A DNA stretch of 64,000 bases from contig NC_065904.1 of the NCBI RefSeq assembly GCF_905147045.1, forward strand, positions 11,904,001 through 11,968,000, in the 5' to 3' direction. The translations under genes and the position numbers were made by a program. The notes under the pieces are model-generated. The model worked only from the letters and a program-made list of their open reading frames with translations, was not told the DNA's origin and ran no database searches. Shown here piece by piece: positions 58,249 to 64,000 of this stretch. Numbering within the stretch: the first letter of the stretch is position 1; every line of letters begins with the position of its first letter. The DNA is from Nymphalis io (taxonomy: Eukaryota > Arthropoda > Insecta > Lepidoptera > Nymphalidae).

Positions 58249-59317
58249 TCTTTCTGAGACTACATTTTATTGTACGAATATTTGTCGAGTTTTTATGTTA
58301 ATTTTAGAAGTCATTTTTATATATTTATATTTGAGGCACTGACCATATTACGGCGAGTTGAAAGGAATATCAACATTACTGCAAATGAATTACTTTAAAA
58401 ACCTGTTTGTCGCAATTAAATGTTATAGTAGTTATATAATGTTATAAGAGTGTTTGCAATTTATTTATAACAGAGATCATCTACATCTGCAAATGAGATA
58501 GAATTATATTACAATGAAACCAAAAACTACTGCTAAACTTTTTTATAAGGCTTTTACTATTAAAATGAACACACTCGTATATGACTTTGCTTTAAGCTTG
58601 CGGCCATCAGTTCCGAGGACGCGTCCGCTGATGTAATACCTGATTTATATGTAAATACCTACTTAAGAGTTCTCCTGAATACAAACAACTATTTATCTAC
58701 CTCAAGCATTGTTCCCGCAACTCCGTTTCACGGAAGAATTTTATTAAGATGTACTGAATATTTTTTAAAACATTATGTGTGCCATGTTGGTTCAGTGGCT
58801 AGTCTACAAGTAAATTCCGAGGTCCTAGGCTTAAGTCCTAGGCCAATAAAAAGTTATTGAGATTTTCACAATAAAGTTATTATATTACTCGATATTATAT
58901 TTAATGTTTACTTTATTTTAGCTGCAAGTGAATAATTTAAAATTAATTTTGATCTTTAAAGTACTTAAAAATACAATGTTGTAATACTTAGTTCCGTACT
59001 AAGTTAAGTTTATTTGCGTTTGAAAAAACGCTTATTTTATGTTTCACGTGTAAGTTTATCTGCAAAAAAAAAAAAACTATCAAACCCTATTGTCTTACCG
59101 TTTCCTCACCATCATCGTGTTTGAACTCTGAATAGACCGCATTGAGGCTTTATAAGATCTAAGTCCCTTTCCGTTGATTCCAGATATTCCCTCACTCCTT
59201 CGTTATTACTAGAAATTGCCATTAGCGTTTACCGAAATTTTCACGGGTGATTTATAAAGTTCGAACTCTGTATAAGTGATTAATATTTTTTTTAAATTAC
59301 TTTCGTAAGCTATTATA
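58249..59317. other. No gene; S-D head fragment
   Basis: At 58788-58862 there is a plus-strand S-D head relic (catgttggttcagtggctag, ccaataaaaagttattga). The rest is AT-rich. Confidence 0.45.
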
Positions 59318-59509
59318 TAGTATCAGCCTTTTGTCGTCCACTGCTGGACGAAAGCCTCCCCCATAGAACACCAACCATCCCGATCTTGGGCAGTCCGCAT
59401 CCATCCCGAACCTGCCACCTTTTTTAAATCGTCGGCCCATCTTGTCACAGGGCGTCCTACACTTCGTTTGCCTAAGCGTGGTCTCTACTCTAACACGCGT
59501 CGGCTCCAT

Positions 59510-60564
59510 CGGCCATCAATGGGCCTGGAGACATGACCAGCCCACTTCCACTTCAGCAAGCTAATTCTACGCGCGATGTCGGTGACTTTAGTTCTCTGGT
59601 GAATGTCCTCATTTCGGATTCTATCTGCCAGAGAAACCGCAAGTATCGCACGTTCCATTGCTCGCTGAGCGACCCTAAATTTGTGGACCAGTCATACGGT
59701 AAGTGTCCACGTTTCGGCACCGTAAGTCATTACAGGTAGGACGCACTGATTGAAGACCCTGGTCTTAAGAGACTGTGGGATCGACGATTCAAAAATATGA
59801 CGTAACCTCCCGAATGCCGCCCAGCCCAAACGTATTCTTCTTTTAGCCTCCTTCTCAAAGTTGTGCTGGCCAAGTTGTATAGTTTGGCTTAGGTAGATAT
59901 ATTCCTGCACAACTTCAAGTGGAGAGCCATTTACGACCACTGGTCTCGGGGATACATGACGGTTTGCCATAATTTTGGTCTTTTCAATGTTCATCCCGAG
60001 ACCTACTTGTCTTGAAGAATCGCTCAGGCTGTTTAGCATCTCTTCCAAATCCTGCAGAGTCTTCGCCATGATGAAAATGTCGTCGGCAAATCGCAGATGT
60101 GTAATGTGTTGGCCATTTATATTAATCCGTCCGTTCCAATCGAGCGTCTTGAAGACGTCCTCCAATGCAAATATAAAGAGTTTCGGTGAGATTACATCTC
60201 CCTGTCTTACCCCGCGATGCAATTGGATTGGTCTTGTGCTCTGATCTTGTACTTGGACGGTCATGGTTGCGGCTTCGTACAAACACTTCACCACCTGGAC
60301 ATACCGACAGTCAATTAGGCATCTCTGCATGGATTCCAGAACAGCCCAGGTCTCGATGGTATCGAAGGCTTTTTCGTAGTCCACAGACACTAGGCATAGA
60401 GGCTGATTATATTCCTCTGTCTTTTGTATTATTTGCCTTAGTGTGTATGTAGTCTACGGTACTGAAGCCTTTTCGAAACCCAGCCTGTTCCACGGGTTGG
60501 AAGTCATCGAATTTTCGGGCAAGATGATTCGTGATTACCCTCGAAAAAATTTGTAAACATGGCT
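59510..60564 (-). pseudogene. RTE LINE RT, C-terminal part
   Basis: Catalytic half of the reverse transcriptase and the trailing domain. The open stretch 60390-59692 starts MSVDYEKAFDTIETWAV, with the first catalytic Asp in YEKAFD, and continues with GVRQGDVISPKLF, the catalytic LRFADDIFIMA, GLGMNIEKTK and VFNQCVLPVMTYGAETWTL. Upstream, FSRVITNHLARKFDDFQPVE and EQAGFRKGFSTVDYIHT are in a frame shifted by one missing base near 60550 and another shift near 60420. After 59692 the last part decays, with frame changes through the WKWAGHV-type region, to the 3' end. Related to, but a different subfamily from, the copy at 42735. Confidence 0.86.
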
Positions 60565-63515
60565 TAAAAGTGAAATGGGGCGGTTTAAAAAGAAATAACG
60601 GTCGTACAGCGGTGCTCACCTCCACCATACCCTCGCTGTTTGAGGTCGAGTTCTCTAACATCCGAGGACTCCACACTAACCTCAACGCTGTCCACCACCA
60701 TCTCGAGACAGCACGGCCAGCAATGTTGTTTCTCACGGAGACAGAAATACTCCGTCCTGCCGATACCAGCTACCTTAATTATCCCGGCTACACGCTTGAA
60801 GAATCCTTCAAAGCGAAAGCCGGAGTATGCTTGTTCGTCAGGACGGATGTTTGCTGTCACCGACTGCGCTGCTTGGAGGACCCCTCCTTCTCCATGTTGG
60901 TGGTACGTGTGGACCTGGTTCGTCAGAGCCGAGTCTACGTGTGCCTCTACAGATCCCACAATGGTGACTTGGAGACAAGCCGACTATTTGACCATCTTAG
61001 TCGGGTGGCAGATGCTGCGCAAGAGCAATTTCCTAACGCGGAATTGGTGTTTTTGGGGGACTTTAATGCTCACCACGAATCCTGGTTGAAATCCCTCAAA
61101 ACTGACCATGCTGGAAGGACTGCTCATGCTTTTGCTCTCACACATGACTTGACCCAACTGGTTGATCAGCCCACCAGGATCCCAGACATTGATGGGCAAG
61201 CACCTTCTCTACTGGACCTTCTGCTGACTTCTCACCCGGTGGAATATCAGGTTGTGGTTCAGGCTCCTCTTGGCTCTTCGGATCACAGCCTTATTTCTAC
61301 CAGAGTGCCACAGGCCAAGCTGCCGCCACTAGCGGTATGCAAACGTCGCGTTTGGCACTATAAGTCGGCGGATTGGGACGGTATGCGCGATTACTATGCG
61401 TCGGTCCCTTGGAAGGAACGTTGCTTCAGTGGGAATGACCCGACAGCTAGTGCCGCTGCTGTTGCTGGCGAGATCATGCTGGGAATGGAATACTACATTC
61501 CTAGCTCAGATCTCGTCAGTAGGAGTACGCGTAACCGTTGGTTCACTCGTGAATGTGCCGATGCTGTATCAGCTAAGCAGGCGGCATATCGCAAGTGGAT
61601 CAACGGCTGCATTAGCGGGGCATCTAACATTGACTCACTGAAAGCAAACTATAATAAAAATTCCAAGTCCTGTAGAAAGGCATACACGAGAGCGGATGCA
61701 CAGCGCATTGTACAGATTGGTCATGACCTTGTTTCGCATCCTAGGGGCTCCCGTAGCTTCTGGCGTCTGACCAAGTCTGTGCAAAACAATTTCTGCCAAC
61801 CTTCGCTGCCACCGCTCAGAAATCCGGACGGATCGCTAGCTCACAGTCCGCAAGAGCAAGCTGATCTCCTGGCTAAACTCTTTGCCGACAATTCCGTCAT
61901 CGATGATTGTAGTGCACTGCCACCTACAATACCTGCATGTGGCCATACGATGCCTGACATTAAAATCAGGCAACGTGATGTGCGTGCGGAGCTGCAATCA
62001 CTTGATGTACGGAAAGCTAGCGGTCCCGATGGAATACCAGCCATAGTGCTGAAGAAGTGCGCAGCGGAGCTGTCTCCTGTGTTAACGCGCCTGTTCCAAC
62101 TTTCTCTCTCTTCGGGAAGTGTGCCGGAGGCTTGGAGAAGAGCTAATGTGCAAGCGGTTCCCAAAAAAGGGGATCGGTCTGACCCGGCAAATTATCGGCC
62201 AATAGCTATCACCTCAGTACTTTGTAAGGTGATGGAACGGATTTTAAACAACCAACTGATCCATTACCTAGAAGATCACTGTCTAATTAATGATCGTCAG
62301 TACGGTTTTCGACCAAAACGGTCCACAGGTGATCTTCTAGCGTACGTAACACACCTCTGGGGTGAAGCTATCGACAAGCATGGAGAATCGTTGGCTGTCA
62401 GCCTCGATATCTCCAAGGCTTTCGACAGGGTCTGGCACAGAAGTCTTCTCTCCAAGCTACCGGCATATGGTCTGCCTGCTCAGCTATGCACCTGGATTGC
62501 CAGCTTCCTACACAAGCGTAGCCTTCGTGTTTTAGTAGATGGTTGCGCTTCACAATTCTATGTAGTGAATGCTGGGGTCCCCCAGGGATCTGTGCTATCT
62601 CCCACACTCTTTCTTTTGCATATCAATGATATGCTCTCCCTTGGGAACATACATTGCTATGCAGATGATAGTACAGTGCATGGTGGATACCACGGACGCG
62701 CAGTGGCTGGGCGGGCGGAAACTGAGGAGAGGCGGGAGAATCTTGTCATTGAACTCGATAGGACGTTAGATCTCATCGCCAAATGGGGCTCTGATAATCT
62801 TGTTGAGTTTAATGCCAAGAAAACACAGGTATGCGCTCTCACGGCGAAAAAGTCAACATTTTCCCCTCTTCCCTCCCTCTGTGGTACTCCGCTGGTGATG
62901 CAAAGCAAAATCGCCATGCTGGGGATTGACGTTCGCTGCGACCTTAGTCCAAGGGATTACATCGAGGCTGTTATAAAAACAGCTTCACGGAAACTCGGAG
63001 TTCTGAACAAGGTGCGGCGCTTTTTCACGCCACAACAACTGTGCCTGCTGTACAAAACACAGGTACGGTCTTGCGTGGAATATTGCTCGCACCTTTGGGA
63101 TGGCTCCGCTAAGTACCTACTTGAGGCCTTGGACCGGTTGCAGCGACGTGCCGTACGCATTATTGGCGACGTAAAGGTCACAAACACCCTTGAACCTTTA
63201 CAATTGCGTCGTGAGATAGCAGCACTGAGCGCTTTCTACCGACTGTATCACGGCGAGTGCTCTGAGGAATTATTCTCTCTAATTCCTGCTTCCCCCTTCC
63301 TTCTTAAGTCCACGCGGGCTGGTTCTCGATGTCACCGCCTAACTGTGACATCAATTCCATCGCGAACAAAGAAATTTGGCAACTCCTTTCTTTGTCGCAC
63401 TTCCAAAAAATGGAATTCCTTACCAGCTCACGTATTCCCCTCCTCTTACAACCCGGGTTCCTTCAAACGAGGCGTGAAGAGGCATCTTGCGGGCCGGCAA
63501 GGCGAAGGCGGCTAG
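60565..63515 (+). CDS. LINE ORF2: endonuclease and reverse transcriptase, 5'-truncated
   Basis: The frame is uninterrupted through about 980 LINE codons; the first 11 codons after the nominal ATG at 60531 are RTE sequence read backwards, so the true start is lost. Endonuclease motifs: SNIRGLHTNLNAV near residue 42, FLTETEIL near 68, VFLGDFNAHHESW near 170, PSLLDLLLTS near 225 and the catalytic LGSSDHSLI near 248. RT motifs: KASGPDGIPA near 490, NYRPIAITSVLCKVMERIL near 550, VSLDISKAFDRVWH near 622, GVPQGSVLSPTLFLLHINDM near 682 and the catalytic CYADDSTVH near 706. The CVEYCSHLWDG tail follows. It nicks DNA and reverse-transcribes element RNA in the nucleus. All catalytic motifs look normal, so the copy is young. 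The clade (CR1, Daphne or another Jockey-superfamily branch) is uncertain. Confidence 0.9.
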
Positions 63516-63560
63516 TGCAGAACGTTTTTCCCGTCTGTACTGGCCGTCGTCGCGTTTGGA

Positions 63561-63593
63561 CTCTACTACCACTTACCATCAGGTGGAGTAGAG
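63561..63593 (+). other. LINE 3' untranslated hairpin
   Basis: ctctact then ccactt pair with aggtgg then agtagag around the loop accatc, leaving one bulged A. The inner 18 bases are also found near the 3' end of S-B copies. Such a structure is a plausible recognition site for the LINE's own reverse transcriptase. Confidence 0.75.
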
Positions 63594-63634
63594 TCATTTG
63601 CCCTCCCGGCGATATAAAAAAAAAAAAAAAAAAA

Positions 63635-64000
63635 GTTTTTCAGAAGAGCTTTATCGCCCTTCTTGAAAAACAGCACCACCATTCTTCTGCTCCATGTCTT
63701 CGGTGTTATACCATAGCGGAGGACGGAATTAAAGATGTTTGCCAGCTCTCTCAGAACTGGTGTGCTTCCTGCTTTGGGAAGCTCTGAGGTAATTCCGTCA
63801 TCTCCTGGAGCCTTGTTGTTTCCAAGTTGCCCGAGAGCAATCCTAATCTCGCCCAAATCGATGTCAGGAAGATCGTCTGATAGGTGGCGTGTTAGTCTGG
63901 CTCGTGGGTCATCCGCACTGTGTGACTCAGGTGGAGGTACTCGTGATGAGCATAAATCGCCATAGTACTTTTCGACTTCAGCTAGAATCTCTGGTTATGA
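63635..64000 (-). pseudogene. RTE LINE RT, N-terminal part (to window end)
   Basis: The minus strand reads on from the window edge: EILAEVEKYYGDLCSSRVPP, DDPRARLTRHLSDDLPDI, DLGEIRIALGQLGNNKAPGD, GITSELPKAGSTPVLRELA and VVLFFKKGDKALLKN, where the inserted LINE's poly-A begins. This is the linker and first RT blocks. The endonuclease would lie outside the window. This stretch itself is open. Confidence 0.86.

Larger units (their letters stand above)
60565..63634 (+). mobile_element. CR1/Jockey-type LINE, 3.07 kb, young copy
   Basis: It spans the junctions with the RTE host: the 5' end is at about 60565 and the 3' end is a 19-base A run (63616-63634). It is 5'-truncated (no ORF1, ORF2 lacking its first codons). 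The 3' untranslated segment holds a hairpin at 63561-63593 with a 13-bp stem and one bulged A. No target duplication; instead about 21 bases of target seem to be lost. Confidence 0.93.
59318..64000 (-). mobile_element. RTE-clade LINE split by a CR1/Jockey-type LINE
   Basis: Minus-strand RTE at 59318-60564 and 63635-64000, continuing beyond the window. Its 3' end at 59318 has the same sequence as the short tail at 52518-52586. The two parts meet in the RT at KKGDKALLKN and SHVYK; about 21 bases present at this point in the RTE copy at 42735-50385 are missing. Confidence 0.88.

Noticed and set aside
61841..62164. Antisense frames over the LINE RT (also 27831-28112, 60585-60959, 62957-63187)
   Set aside because: They recur opposite every LINE copy as shadows of the real RT frame.
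1..64000. CRISPR array or bacterial operon features
   Set aside because: No regularly spaced direct repeats with unique spacers; the window is clearly animal nuclear DNA.

Overview
This 64 kb window looks like an AT-rich, repeat-dominated intergenic (or very large intronic) stretch of a lepidopteran genome, probably a butterfly. The indications are: several interspersed families with tRNA-like heads (A box, B box) resembling butterfly SINEs such as the Metulj group; RTE and CR1/Jockey-superfamily LINEs; a mellifera/capitata-type mariner; a Helitron with a Rep/helicase relic; a copia-class LTR element with the copia-type half-tRNA-Met primer site; and frequent (TA)n and (ATT)n runs. The lineage assignment rests on pattern recognition, not a search. 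I found no host protein-coding gene I could name, no convincing free-standing tRNA, rRNA or snRNA, and no CRISPR array. The window is best read as a stratigraphy of mobile elements.

Layout. 1-10,000: mostly featureless AT-rich DNA with short retroposed repeats, including a SINE with a textbook 5' inversion at 8807-9099 and a possible promoter/5' exon near 7140-7400. 10,032-13,737: a decayed mariner abutting an internally deleted Helitron that carries two further short insertions. 13,738-26,355: scattered SINE fragments, a LINE C-terminal relic (17.9-18.3 kb), several strong hairpins, a C-rich patch (22.6-22.9 kb) and a possible 77-codon gene (19.3-19.5 kb, minus). 26,356-28,093: 5'-truncated CR1/Jockey-type LINE (minus). 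28,094-40,979: more SINEs, some nested in one another, and a probable solo LTR at 37,807-38,226. 40,980-41,785: another LINE fragment (minus) ending in a palindrome. 42,735-50,385: an RTE-clade LINE (plus) split by a copia element (minus, 44,364-49,230), which is itself split by two near-identical SINEs. 50,386-56,738: old SINE relics and a reciprocal SINE nest. 56,739-58,248: a tyrosine-recombinase relic bracketed by 45-bp inverted repeats. 59,318-64,000: a second RTE LINE (minus), running off the window end and split by a young CR1/Jockey-type LINE with an uninterrupted endonuclease-RT reading frame.

How the parts relate. The 3' end of the CR1/Jockey-type LINE and of one abundant short family (called S-B here) share an 18-nt block that can fold into a hairpin, followed by similarly placed A tails. 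This suggests that the LINE enzyme mobilised S-B copies. Family labels used below: S-A = tRNA-headed, Metulj-like; S-B = short poly-A family with the LINE-like tail; S-C = tRNA-headed family with an (ATT)n tail and a CCTTTCACGCCGAAG block; S-D = about 345-bp tRNA-headed family starting near GCCTCGTTGGTC and ending in (ATT)n.
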